Source: Desulfobulbaceae bacterium (lineage in GTDB: Bacteria > Desulfobacterota > Desulfobulbia > Desulfobulbales > Desulfocapsaceae). Taken from it: a stretch of DNA of 64,000 bases. The translations under genes were made by a program, and so were the position numbers. Numbering within the stretch: the stretch's first letter is position 1; each line of letters starts with the position of its first letter. The notes beneath the pieces were generated by a model. The model ran no database searches and was not told the DNA's origin. It saw only the letters and a program-made list of their open reading frames with translations. The DNA lies in the NCBI GenBank assembly GCA_008933635.1, contig WBUQ01000010.1, forward strand, positions 1 through 64,000, read 5' to 3'. Below are positions 1 through 8,327 of this stretch, piece after piece.

Positions 1-153
1 CCATGGTACTACATTGTGACATGCCACATCGTATTACTCGCTTTGCATTGTTCCACCGGACCAAGGGGACAATCCCTGCTGCTATTCCCGGTGCATGCCT
101 TGCGGGGACGGGGTCCTGTGGGCTCAACAAACCATTGCACAAGAGAGACGAAC

Positions 154-1113
154 ATGAATGAAGCGTTGATTCTCGAAAGGCTGGACAGACTCTCCGCTGA
201 AGTGCAGCTGATGCGTTCGGAGGTGCTCCGTGAAGTGCGGCAGGAGCTGGAACCATTCCGGCAGAAGGCGGAGCAGCCGCCCCTCGCCTCGCTGCTGGAG
301 GCGTCCGACGACCCTGCCGCCAGGGAAGACCTGGACCAGTTGGTCAGGGCCCTCTCCGGCAGCCTGGCGGAACTGACCGAGGCGGTGGAGATCATCAAGG
401 CCGGCGTCCAGCTCAGGCAGGACATGGCCCCCGTCCTCCGTCAGACCTACCCGCGGACCCTCGAATTCTTCGCCGAACTCGATGGCGATTTCTACTTCGA
501 CGAGCTGGTCATCCTGCTGCGCAAGGCCATCACCAATCTCGACACCATCGGCGAGGGCATCGACCTGCTGCGGGCCGGGGTGGAACTGCGCGACGACCTG
601 GTGCCGATCCTGCAGCTCCTCTACCCACGCCTGATCCGTTTCCTCAACGCGCTGCACGAGGGCGAGTTCCAGGCGGAAAAGCTCGGGGACCTGCTGCACA
701 CCATCCTGATCAACATCCATACCTTGAGCGACCTGCTCAACATGATCCAGCCGATGACCGAATTCGTCAAGGAATTCGGCGTTGTCCTGAAGGAAACGGA
801 TGTCATGAAAGGCGTCAACATCTGGCTCGACGGGCTGCAGCAGAGCAGTGGCCTGGTCAAGCTCGCCGGCACCATGTTCACCTTCATGAGGCGCATCGAC
901 TGCAACGAGAACCAGATCGATCAGATCTGCCAGACCATCAACACGCTGGATTTCACCCGCATCCAGCCTGTCGGGCCGCTGGACATGATTCGGCAGCTCA
1001 GGGACCCCAAGGTACAGGAGGCGCTCGGCTTCTTCTTCACGATGCTGCGGATGGTGGGCGGGTTCCTCCAGGGCTACCAGGCGGACAAGAAGGAACAGCA
1101 GGCGGTCTCCTGA
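154..1113 (+). CDS. DUF1641 family protein, probable SQR partner
   Basis: This 319-residue acidic, largely helical protein has no signal peptide or clear membrane span. I chose ATG 154 (MNEALILERLDRL) because the open frame upstream to position 16 reads as low-quality sequence and the purine-rich stretch 'agagagacga' precedes 154. Paired segments of the form 'F..L..DF..DELV.LLRKAITNL' and 'FLNALHEGEF..EKLGDLLHTI' recur, as expected for DUF1641. Genes of this family commonly sit beside type III sulfide:quinone oxidoreductases, and one follows here 67 bp downstream on the same strand. An accessory role for that enzyme is inferred; its biochemical function is unknown. Confidence 0.85.
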   Translation: MNEALILERLDRLSAEVQLMRSEVLREVRQELEPFRQKAEQPPLASLLEASDDPAAREDLDQLVRALSGSLAELTEAVEIIKAGVQLRQDMAPVLRQTYPRTLEFFAELDGDFYFDELVILLRKAITNLDTIGEGIDLLRAGVELRDDLVPILQLLYPRLIRFLNALHEGEFQAEKLGDLLHTILINIHTLSDLLNMIQPMTEFVKEFGVVLKETDVMKGVNIWLDGLQQSSGLVKLAGTMFTFMRRIDCNENQIDQICQTINTLDFTRIQPVGPLDMIRQLRDPKVQEALGFFFTMLRMVGGFLQGYQADKKEQQAVS

Positions 1114-1180
1114 GAGGTCAAAGACTGCCCTGCGTCAAGCTATCATATCAACCCCTACACGAAAGGAGAGATCAGGCACC

Positions 1181-2407
1181 ATGAAAAAGTTAGTCATACT
1201 CGGCGCCGGAAGCGGTGGCACCATGATGGCGAACAAGATGCGCAAGGACCTGGATGACGACTGGTCGATCACCCTGATCGACAAGGACAATGTCCACTAC
1301 TATCAGCCGGGTTTCCTGTTCGTTCCGTTCGGCATCAACAAACCAAGGGAAATCAGGCGCAGCCGGCGCGAGTTCATCAAACCGGGCATCGATTTCGTGA
1401 TCTCGGAACTGGTCAATGTCGACTGGGACAAACAGCAGGTGACAACTGCTACCGAAGGAATCTTTAAATATGACATCCTGATCATGTCCACCGGCTGCGA
1501 CATCCGGCCGGAAGAGGTCGAGGGGCTGCAGGAGGGCTGGGGAAAGGATATCTACGGCTATTACCGTTTCCACGACTGCCAGGAGCTGGGCAAGGCCCTG
1601 AAGAAGTTCAAGGGCGGGAAAATGGTGGTGAACATCGCCGAGATGCCGATCAAGTGCCCGGTGGCCCCGCTGGAGTTCGCCTTCCTGGCCGACTGGTATT
1701 TCCACGAGCGCGGCATCCGCGAAAACGTCGAGATCGAGTTCGTCACCCCGCTGGCCGGGGCCTTCACCAAGCCGGTGGCGACCAGGGTGCTCACCGAGGC
1801 CTGCCAGGACAAGAACATCAAGATCACCCCCAACTTTGCCCTCGGCGGGGTCGATCACCGGCGCAAGGTGATCAGCTCCTATGACGGCACCGAGGTCGAA
1901 TACGATATGCTCGTCTCCATCCCGCCCAACTTCGGGGCTCAGGTGATGATCGATTCCGGCATCTCCGACCCGATGGGCTATATCCCGGTGGACAAGCACA
2001 CCCTGCAGCCGAAAGGGCGCGACAACGTCTGGGTGCTGGGCGACGGCACCGACGTGCCGACCTCCAAGGCCGGGGCGGTCGCCCATTTCCAGGGCGACGT
2101 CCTCCATGAGAACATCATGGCCTATATCTCGGGAGGTGAACAGCATGCGCGCTCGGATGGCCACGCGGTCTGATTCATCGAATCGGGCTTCGGGAAAGCC
2201 TATATCATCGACTTCAACTACACCACCGAACCACTCACCGGCAAATATCCGTTTCCGGCCGTCGGTCCGCTCAACCTGCTGAAGGACACCGAGATGAACC
2301 ACATGGCCAAGCTGATGTTCAAGTGGGCCTACTTCAACCTGCTGCTCAAGGGGGTATGGCTGGGACCGCCTACCATGATGATGGAGGGGAAATACCGCGA
2401 CGACTGA
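1181..2407 (+). CDS. sqr: Sulfide:quinone oxidoreductase, probable selenoprotein (UGA at codon 331)
   Basis: This is an FAD-dependent, membrane-associated enzyme that oxidises sulfide and passes electrons to quinone. The N-terminal dinucleotide-binding motif GAGSGG is followed by Cys106 (MSTGCD) and Cys159 (IKCPVAP). At codon 331 (2171-2173) an in-frame TGA sits in GHAV-TGA-FIESG, where homologues read G-H-A-N-C-F-I-E. That Cys is the C-terminal member of the redox pair that carries polysulfur. After the TGA the same frame continues with conserved sequence (FGKAYIIDFNYTTEPLTG, then LMFKWAYFNLLLKG) to TGA 2405-2407, giving 408 residues. A hairpin at 2178-2211 could be the SECIS. Alternatives are a recent nonsense mutation or a base error, but the intact tail argues against decay. 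RBS AAAGGAGAG lies at 1160-1168. A standard pipeline would stop at 2173. Confidence 0.85.
2178..2211 (+). promoter_or_regulatory. Candidate bacterial SECIS hairpin in the sqr mRNA
   Basis: Starting 5 nt after the in-frame TGA, an outer TCGA/TCGA helix (2178-2181 with 2208-2211) and an internal loop lead to a perfect 5-bp stem GGCTT/AAGCC (2186-2190 with 2196-2200). The apical loop is CGGGA (2191-2195). The loop begins 18 nt after the TGA and has a G at its second position. Known bacterial SECIS elements are local hairpins at this kind of distance with an exposed G in the loop. SelB binding is inferred. Confidence 0.6.
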
Positions 2408-2413
2408 GCACGC

Positions 2414-2457
2414 GCAGGTGCCGGGGCCGGCAGTTCCTGGTCGGCCCCGGCACCTGC
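2414..2457. terminator. Strong hairpin between convergent genes
   Basis: A perfect 16-bp inverted repeat (2414-2429 with 2442-2457, GC-rich, 12-nt loop) lies between the end of sqr and the end of the minus-strand regulator gene. No U-tract follows on either strand. It may be a bidirectional terminator or an mRNA-stabilising structure. Confidence 0.55.
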
Positions 2458-2463
2458 AGCATG

Positions 2464-3870
2464 TCATTCCCCGCCCGCCCTGAATGCGCTCAGGTCGATG
2501 GCGTGCCGGCCGACCTTGTCGTAGAGGCTTTTCCGCGATATCCCGAGCTGGCTGCAGGTCGGCGCCACCTGGCCGCTGTTCTTTCTGAGGGCCGCCTCGA
2601 TATAGCTCTTCTCCATCCGGTCCATATAGCCCTTCAGCGGCAGCTGTTCCGGGGTGCCGGAGACCTCCCCCTTCTTTTTCTGGCATTCGGACACGCCGTG
2701 TTCGATGGAGCCGAGGATGCACAGCCGGCGCACGTGGTTGCGCAGCTCGCGGACGTTGCCGGGCCATGGGGCCGCGCAGATCTCCCGGATGGTTTCCGGC
2801 GGGAAGGGCGGCGGTGCCTGCATCTTGCCGTAGCCGTATTCCTGGCGAAAGAACTCGACCAGCAGCGGGATGTCTTCCCGGCGCTCGCGCAGCGGTTGAA
2901 TCCGCACCGGCAGGACGCTGAGCCGGAAGTAGAGGTCCTGGCGGAAGTTCTCCCTGGCGATCTCCTGCTCGAGGTCCTTGTTGGTGGCGGCGATGATCCT
3001 GGCCTTCACCGGGACCTGGGTGTTGGAGCCCAGCGGGGTGATCGCCTTTTCCTCGAGGACCCGCAGCAGCTTCGACTGCAGGGCGATCGGCAGGCTGCAG
3101 ATCTCGTCGAGGAAGAGGGTGCCCTCGCCGGCGAACTCGAATTTGCCGACCTTGCGCTGGTGGGCGCCGGTGAAGGCCCCCTTGAGGTGGCCGAACAGTT
3201 CGGATTCCATCATCTCCGAGGGGATCGCCCCCATGTTGACGGCGACGAAGGGCTGGCCGGCGCGGCTGCCGATCTCGTGGATGGCGCGGGCCACCAGTTC
3301 CTTGCCGGTGCCGGTCTCGCCGTAAATCATCACCGGGTCGCTCTCCGCCGCCACCGCCTTGATGATGTCGTAGAGCCGGTGCATCGCCGGATGGTTGCCG
3401 ATCAGGCCGTAGAAGCGGGTCAGGTCCTGGCGCTGTTCGGCGAGGCTGTAGCTGAGCCGGCGGTTCTCGAGGACCAGCTGGCGTTTCTCCATCGCCCGCA
3501 CCAGGCAGGCCAGCAGCACGTCCTCATCCACCGGTTTCTGCAGGAAATCATAGGCGCCGCCTTGGATGGCGGTAACGGCCAGGGCGATGTCGCCGTGACC
3601 GGTGATCATGATCACCGGCAGCTCCCTGTCGGCTGCCTTGACGTGGGTCAGGAACTGCAGGCCGTCCATCACCGGCATCTTGATGTCGGTGACGACGGCG
3701 GCGTACTCCTCCCTGCCCAGCTGCTCCAGGGCCTCGACCGGCGAGGCGAAGGTGTCGACGGTGTAGCCGTTCAGCTGCAGGGTCTGTTCGATGGCCATCA
3801 GCAGGTAACGGTCGTCGTCGACCACCATGATCCGCTGTGTCCGGGGGCCGGTATCGTTGTTGTCATGCAT
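2464..3870 (-). CDS. Sigma-54-dependent response regulator, NtrC family
   Basis: This 468-residue transcription activator has three parts. An N-terminal receiver domain has the acidic pocket VVDDD and phospho-acceptor Asp in VVTDIKMPVMDG, with Lys in LQKPVD. A sigma-54 AAA+ domain follows, with Walker A GETGTGKE, the sigma-54 contact loop GAFTGA and Walker B GTLFLDEI. A C-terminal Fis-type helix-turn-helix ends the protein (QLGISRKSLYDKV). It probably activates RpoN promoters in response to the kinase encoded 35 bp upstream in the same operon. Its targets are unknown. It converges on the sulfide oxidoreductase gene, so sulfur-related control is possible but not shown. Confidence 0.93.
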   Translation of the reverse strand: MHDNNDTGPRTQRIMVVDDDRYLLMAIEQTLQLNGYTVDTFASPVEALEQLGREEYAAVVTDIKMPVMDGLQFLTHVKAADRELPVIMITGHGDIALAVTAIQGGAYDFLQKPVDEDVLLACLVRAMEKRQLVLENRRLSYSLAEQRQDLTRFYGLIGNHPAMHRLYDIIKAVAAESDPVMIYGETGTGKELVARAIHEIGSRAGQPFVAVNMGAIPSEMMESELFGHLKGAFTGAHQRKVGKFEFAGEGTLFLDEICSLPIALQSKLLRVLEEKAITPLGSNTQVPVKARIIAATNKDLEQEIARENFRQDLYFRLSVLPVRIQPLRERREDIPLLVEFFRQEYGYGKMQAPPPFPPETIREICAAPWPGNVRELRNHVRRLCILGSIEHGVSECQKKKGEVSGTPEQLPLKGYMDRMEKSYIEAALRKNSGQVAPTCSQLGISRKSLYDKVGRHAIDLSAFRAGGE

Positions 3871-3905
3871 GGCGAAATCCTTCAGATTGCTATCTTGTGT
3901 GCCGG

Positions 3906-5144
3906 TCAGGGCGTGATGTCTTCGCCGTGGTGGGCCGGCAGGAAGACGATGAAGCGGGCTCCCATGTTCGGCGAGCTTTCCAGCCTGATGAAGCCGTTGA
4001 AGCCGCGGACGATCCGGTCGACGATGGACAGGCCGAGTCCCATGCCGGAACCGGCGGCCCGGGTGGTGAAGAAGGGGTCGAAGATCTTTTCCTGGATGTC
4101 GCGGGGGATCCCCTCGCCGTTGTCCTGGACGGCAATCCGCACGTAGACCTCCTCCTTGAGGGTTGACGGGTCGATCGATTCCTCGATGCCGGTGCTGATG
4201 GTCAGTTTCGGCTGCTGGGTCTTGCCCATCGACAGGATGGCGTTCTGGATCAGGTTGAAGAAGACCTGCTCGAGTTTGACCTCCTGGCCCATCACCTCGA
4301 TGGTGCGCTGGCTGTCGAGGCTGAGGTCGAGGGCGATGTCGGAAAGGGTAAGCTGTGATTCGAAGAATTTGAGGATATCGAGCAGGATGGCGTTGACATT
4401 GACCGGTACCATGGTGTCGCGGGCCTTGGTGGCGAAGCTCTTCAGGCTGTTGATGATGCTCGAGGCCTTGTTGACCCGGTCGATGATGACGCTGAGATTT
4501 TCCTCGATCATCTTCTGGTTCTGGACCGGGGTCTGCATCGCCTTGAGGCAGTTGCGCGACAGCAGCAGGATCGCGTTCAACGGCTGGCTCAACTCATGGC
4601 CGATGCCGGCGGCCATCTCGCCGAGGCTGGCCAGGCGGGCGGAGTGGGTCAGCTGGTCCTGCACTTCCCGCATCCTGGCCATCATCTTGTAGAAATCGCT
4701 CTTGTCCGAGGCGATGAACATGTGCAGCACCCGTCCCGACTCGGTGACATAGGTCGAACCCTTCAGCGTCACCGGGATCTCACGGCCGTTTTCGGTGCGG
4801 AGGAATATCTCGGTGATATTGCACTCGCCGCCGGCGATGGCCTCGACCACCATGTCGTAGTGCTCCTCCCCGACCAGTTGCCGCAGGTGCAGCGGGTTGT
4901 TCCTGTCCGGCATGTAGCCGAGGCAGCTGTTGAACTCCTTGTTGCTCTGGACCACCATGAAATCCTTGTCCAGCAGGAAGAAGATTTCCGACAGGCTGGT
5001 GAGGATCTTGTTGGTGAACTCCTTGCCGGCCTGCAGTTCCTCGTGTTTCTTCAGGACCCGGATGACCAGTTCCTTCTTCTGCTTCTCGAGGAGTTCGACC
5101 AGGCCCCTGCCGGTGTCCTCGCCATGCTGTTCCCGACTCTCCAT
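3906..5144 (-). CDS. PAS-domain sensor histidine kinase
   Basis: This 412-residue protein has no membrane segment, so it is probably a cytoplasmic sensor. A short coiled coil leads into a PAS-like domain (about residues 45-165), then a HisKA dimerisation helix with the phospho-acceptor His in ASLGEMAAGIGHELSQPLN. The HATPase domain has an N-box (NLIQNAILSM), DNGEGIP and GSGMGLGLSIV. ATG 5144 is preceded by GGGGAGA. The gene shares an operon with the sigma-54 regulator downstream, forming one two-component system. The signal is not evident from the sequence. Confidence 0.92.
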   Translation of the reverse strand: MESREQHGEDTGRGLVELLEKQKKELVIRVLKKHEELQAGKEFTNKILTSLSEIFFLLDKDFMVVQSNKEFNSCLGYMPDRNNPLHLRQLVGEEHYDMVVEAIAGGECNITEIFLRTENGREIPVTLKGSTYVTESGRVLHMFIASDKSDFYKMMARMREVQDQLTHSARLASLGEMAAGIGHELSQPLNAILLLSRNCLKAMQTPVQNQKMIEENLSVIIDRVNKASSIINSLKSFATKARDTMVPVNVNAILLDILKFFESQLTLSDIALDLSLDSQRTIEVMGQEVKLEQVFFNLIQNAILSMGKTQQPKLTISTGIEESIDPSTLKEEVYVRIAVQDNGEGIPRDIQEKIFDPFFTTRAAGSGMGLGLSIVDRIVRGFNGFIRLESSPNMGARFIVFLPAHHGEDITP

Positions 5145-5479
5145 ACATCTCCCCTGTCACCATTCGTATACGGCGGCCGTTTCAGGCCCGGTGATTGTCA
5201 CAATTTCTATACATACCCTGTTTGTTTTGTAATTACAAGAATATGGGTGTAGATCCGGCCGCGCCTGCGATGTGTTGCGGTGACAGCGCCTGTTTCCGGT
5301 CCGTTCCTGGGGTGGCCAGAGGGGTCCCGTTCTGTTTTTAATCGACTGGAATCACAGCAATTAAATTTTTCTCAACCTGTTTTTCGATCTGGTCCCGAAG
5401 TTGCTCTAGAGAGGGCAGGCGATGCATTGAACAGGTAACAAGCAGTTTGAGGGACGGGCAACCAGATTCGGACAGGACG
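5145..5479. other. Divergent intergenic region
   Basis: This 335-bp gap separates the minus-strand kinase operon from the plus-strand signalling cluster and must hold promoters for both directions. Around 5195-5245 it is AT-rich (repeated 'tatac', 'tttgttttgtaattac'), but I see no confident -35/-10 pair or sigma-54 (GG-N10-GC) site. Confidence 0.35.
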
Positions 5480-6112
5480 ATGGTCGGGATGATGACGACA
5501 CGGGGCAGAAAAGAACAGGGACCGGCATTGCGGATCGAACAGGTGGCGGTGATCTGCGGCGTCTCGGTTTCCCGTGTCGACAGCTGGATCGAGAAGAACG
5601 GCCTGAAGGTGATCGGAATGAAAGAGGCGAGGAAGGTGCGGCAGGACGACCTGGTGGATTTTCTCATGCACTACAATATGCCGATCCCCAAGGGGATACT
5701 GCCGGTCCATGCAAGAAAGCTGCTGCTCGTTTATTCGCCGGGCCGGGGCCGGGGGGCGGTCTTCAGCTTCCTGCGGACGCTGACCGGGAAGATCGGCGGC
5801 GCCTCCCGCTGCATCACCGACTTCATCACCTACGGCAAGAGCGCCGAGTACAAGATCCTCAACTTCGTCCCGGATCTGGTGCTGGCCGATGCGGTGCACG
5901 ACGATGCCGAGGCCCTCGGCGTGGTGCGGTTCGTCCGCAGCATCGGCGGGATGCGCAGCATCGTCCTGGTCCGGCGGAACATGGCCATGGCACGGAGGGC
6001 GGAGATGATGAAAAACGGCGCCCATGCGGTGATCGAGCGCAACAGCGGCTGGAAGGAACTGGTGCACTGCGTCGACAGGGTGCTGAACTCCCTCGGGGAT
6101 TCCTCCAAATAG
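5480..6112 (+). CDS. HTH protein with degenerate receiver-like domain
   Basis: About 210 residues. The N-terminal helix-turn-helix resembles MerR/excisionase folds (IEQVAVICGVSVSRVDSWIE). A receiver-like alpha/beta domain follows, with beta strands LLLVYSP, PDLVLAD and SIVLVRR. It lacks the paired acidic residues after strand 1 and the usual conserved Lys, so it may not be phosphorylated. The frame is open from TTG 5447; ATG 5480 is preferred because GGACAGGA precedes it, but ATG 5489 is also possible. It is the first gene of the kinase-receiver-permease cluster, with 14 bp to the next gene. I do not recognise a named family. Confidence 0.75.
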   Translation: MVGMMTTRGRKEQGPALRIEQVAVICGVSVSRVDSWIEKNGLKVIGMKEARKVRQDDLVDFLMHYNMPIPKGILPVHARKLLLVYSPGRGRGAVFSFLRTLTGKIGGASRCITDFITYGKSAEYKILNFVPDLVLADAVHDDAEALGVVRFVRSIGGMRSIVLVRRNMAMARRAEMMKNGAHAVIERNSGWKELVHCVDRVLNSLGDSSK

Positions 6113-6126
6113 AGCAGGGGACGGCG

Positions 6127-7770
6127 ATGGAGACGAAGAACTACTACTCGGTGATCTGGCTGCGGCTGACCGGGGTGTTCTGTTTCCTGATCATCGTGCC
6201 GATGGTGATCCTGGCCCTGGTGACGATCAGCAATCTCCGGGATTCGGCGGTCAACAAGATCGAGCTGTCCCTCGGCAGGCTCATCGACCACAAGAAAGAG
6301 GTGGTCGACCTGTTCCTCAGCGGAAAAGAAGATCTGCTGACGATGTTGGTCGGCATGTACCCCATCGACTACCTCGGTCGCCAGGAAAACCTCAACGCCC
6401 TGTTCCGGTCGGTCAACCAGCAGGGCAGCATCGTCGACCTCCACGTCATCGACTCCTCCGGCCGGCAGCTGGCGTACGTCGGGCCCTACGCGTCGAGCAT
6501 CACCGGCAAGAGCTACCATGATGCACAGTGGTTCCAGGAAGTGCTGATCAAGGGCCGTCACGTCAGCGACGTCTTCCTCGGTTTCCGCAACGTGCCACAC
6601 TTCGTCGTGGCGGTGACCGATCCGCTGAAGACCTATGTGCTGCGCGCGACGATCAACTCCGAGACGTTCAACAACCTGCTGCTCAGCTCACTGATCGGGC
6701 AGAACGGCGACTCCTTCATCGTCAATCGCGCCGGCGAGTTCCAGACGCCGAGCCGCCAGGGATTCAAGCAGCTGGGCGTCAGAGACCGGCAGTATCTCGT
6801 CCATCACGAGGGGACGGCAATTGAGAAGGACATCGAGAACATCACCGCAACCCGCTGGGTCAAGGACGGCCAGTGGTGCATCTACGTCAAGACCAGGATC
6901 GAGGACTCCCTCGGCCCTTACTACATGACCCGCAACAAGGTCCTCACCACCATCGCCGCCACGACGCTGGTCTTCATCGTGCTGACTGTCCTGATGGCCA
7001 GCTATTTCCTGCGACGCCTCGAGAGCTACGACCGCCGCCGTGCCGAACTCGGCCACCAGATGGGGCAGATGGAGAAAATGGCCACTGTCGGCCGGCTGGC
7101 CGCCGGCATCGCCCATGAGATCAACAACCCGCTGCAGATGATCACCAACCAGGCGGGCTGGATCGGCGAACTGCTGCCGGACGAGGACCCGGCCCTGGTC
7201 AGGAATCTCGACGAGTACCAGAAATCGATCGAGCAGATCAAGCACCACGTGCGGCGGGCCGGCACCATCACCCACCGGCTGCTCGGCTTTTCCCGCAAGA
7301 TCTCGGCCGAGAAGCAGAGCGTCCAGCTCAACGACCTGATCGAGGAGGCTCTCTCCTTCGTCGAGCGGGAAGCCAGCTACAACAATATCATAATCGTCAG
7401 GAATTTCCGTGAGGACCTGCCCACGACGATGACCGACGGGCCGCAGCTGCAGCAGGTCTTCCTGAACCTGATCAACAACGCCATCGATGCGGTCGGCCAG
7501 GGCGGCAGCCTCGAGATCAGCACCGCCGTCGACAGCCAGGGCCGCCTGGTGGTCGAGTTCGCCGACAACGGACCCGGCATCAAGCCGGAGAACATCAAGC
7601 AGATCTTCGATCCGTTCTTCACCACCAAGGAACCTGGCAAGGGCACCGGACTGGGGCTGTACATCAGTTACGACATCGTCCAGAAACTTGGCGGCACGAT
7701 ACAGGTAACAAACAGGCAAAGCGGAGGCGCCGTCTTCACCATCGTCCTGCCCGTCATTGCGATGGGCTAG
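6127..7770 (+). CDS. Membrane sensor histidine kinase with Cache-type periplasmic domain
   Basis: This 547-residue protein has a transmembrane helix near residues 10-35, a periplasmic dCache-like domain (roughly 36-270, including WFQEVLIKG and VSDVFLGF) and a second helix around 280-300. A coiled linker leads to HisKA ([19 protein letters not shown]) and the ATPase domain ([27 protein letters not shown]). Small organic acids or amino acids are typical Cache ligands; the ligand here is unknown. Its likely partner is the stand-alone receiver encoded 60 bp downstream, followed by a TauE/SafE-type permease, so a transport-linked signal is plausible. Confidence 0.92.
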   Translation: METKNYYSVIWLRLTGVFCFLIIVPMVILALVTISNLRDSAVNKIELSLGRLIDHKKEVVDLFLSGKEDLLTMLVGMYPIDYLGRQENLNALFRSVNQQGSIVDLHVIDSSGRQLAYVGPYASSITGKSYHDAQWFQEVLIKGRHVSDVFLGFRNVPHFVVAVTDPLKTYVLRATINSETFNNLLLSSLIGQNGDSFIVNRAGEFQTPSRQGFKQLGVRDRQYLVHHEGTAIEKDIENITATRWVKDGQWCIYVKTRIEDSLGPYYMTRNKVLTTIAATTLVFIVLTVLMASYFLRRLESYDRRRAELGHQMGQMEKMATVGRLAAGIAHEINNPLQMITNQAGWIGELLPDEDPALVRNLDEYQKSIEQIKHHVRRAGTITHRLLGFSRKISAEKQSVQLNDLIEEALSFVEREASYNNIIIVRNFREDLPTTMTDGPQLQQVFLNLINNAIDAVGQGGSLEISTAVDSQGRLVVEFADNGPGIKPENIKQIFDPFFTTKEPGKGTGLGLYISYDIVQKLGGTIQVTNRQSGGAVFTIVLPVIAMG

Positions 7771-7830
7771 ACGGGCGAGGGGAAGACGCGCCGCTGTGAG
7801 AAATTTCATTCCAACACAAGGAGAAGAGTC

Positions 7831-8259
7831 ATGAGGGAATTCAACGTACTGGTTGTCGATGATGAGGATGAGTTCCGGGAACTCACCGTGAAGAGGCTGG
7901 AGAAGCGTGGTCTGAAGACCCTGGGGGCGGCAAGTGGCAAGGAGGCCCTGGAGATCCTCGAGCACAGCCATACCGACGTGGTGCTGCTCGATGTCAAGAT
8001 GCCGGGAATGGACGGCATCGAGACCCTGCGCCAGATCCGCATCATGAAGCCGCTGGTCGAGGTGGTCCTGTTGACCGGCCACGCCTCTGTCGACTCAGGC
8101 ATCGAAGGCATGAAGCTCGGCGCCTTCGATTACCTGATGAAGCCGATCGAACTCGAGCCGCTGCTCGACAAGCTGTCTGATGCCTACGAAAAGAAACGCC
8201 TGCACCAGGAGAAGATCGAACAGGCCCAGATGAAACGACACATGGCCATGCCGGGTTGA
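7831..8259 (+). CDS. Single-domain response regulator
   Basis: This 142-residue receiver has no output domain. The acidic pair is in VVDDEDE, the phospho-acceptor Asp in VVLLDVKMPGMDG, the Thr in LLTGHAS and the Lys in YLMKPIE. A short charged tail follows. An AAGGAG ribosome site precedes ATG 7831. It is clearly paralogous to the receiver at 12959 (shared TGHAS and GAFDY blocks). It probably takes phosphate from the kinase just upstream and acts by protein-protein contact. Confidence 0.92.
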   Translation: MREFNVLVVDDEDEFRELTVKRLEKRGLKTLGAASGKEALEILEHSHTDVVLLDVKMPGMDGIETLRQIRIMKPLVEVVLLTGHASVDSGIEGMKLGAFDYLMKPIELEPLLDKLSDAYEKKRLHQEKIEQAQMKRHMAMPG

Positions 8260-8327
8260 TGCCCTTTGACTGGCAACGGCTGACTGTGTGTTCAGAATAT
8301 GAAAAATCTATAGAAAGGAACATCACA

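Noticed and set aside
16-153. Upstream start for the DUF1641 gene
   Set aside because: The extra 46 residues are not family-like and lack a ribosome site; ATG 154 fits better.
2171-2173. Ordinary stop codon ending a short SQR
   Set aside because: The frame continues with 77 residues typical of the family to another stop. A sequencing error or fresh mutation cannot be fully excluded, but the hairpin and the exact Cys position favour recoding.
2323-4146. Long plus-strand open frame of 607 codons
   Set aside because: It lies opposite the regulator and kinase genes and consists of Leu/Gly/Asp-rich shadow sequence, an effect of high G+C.
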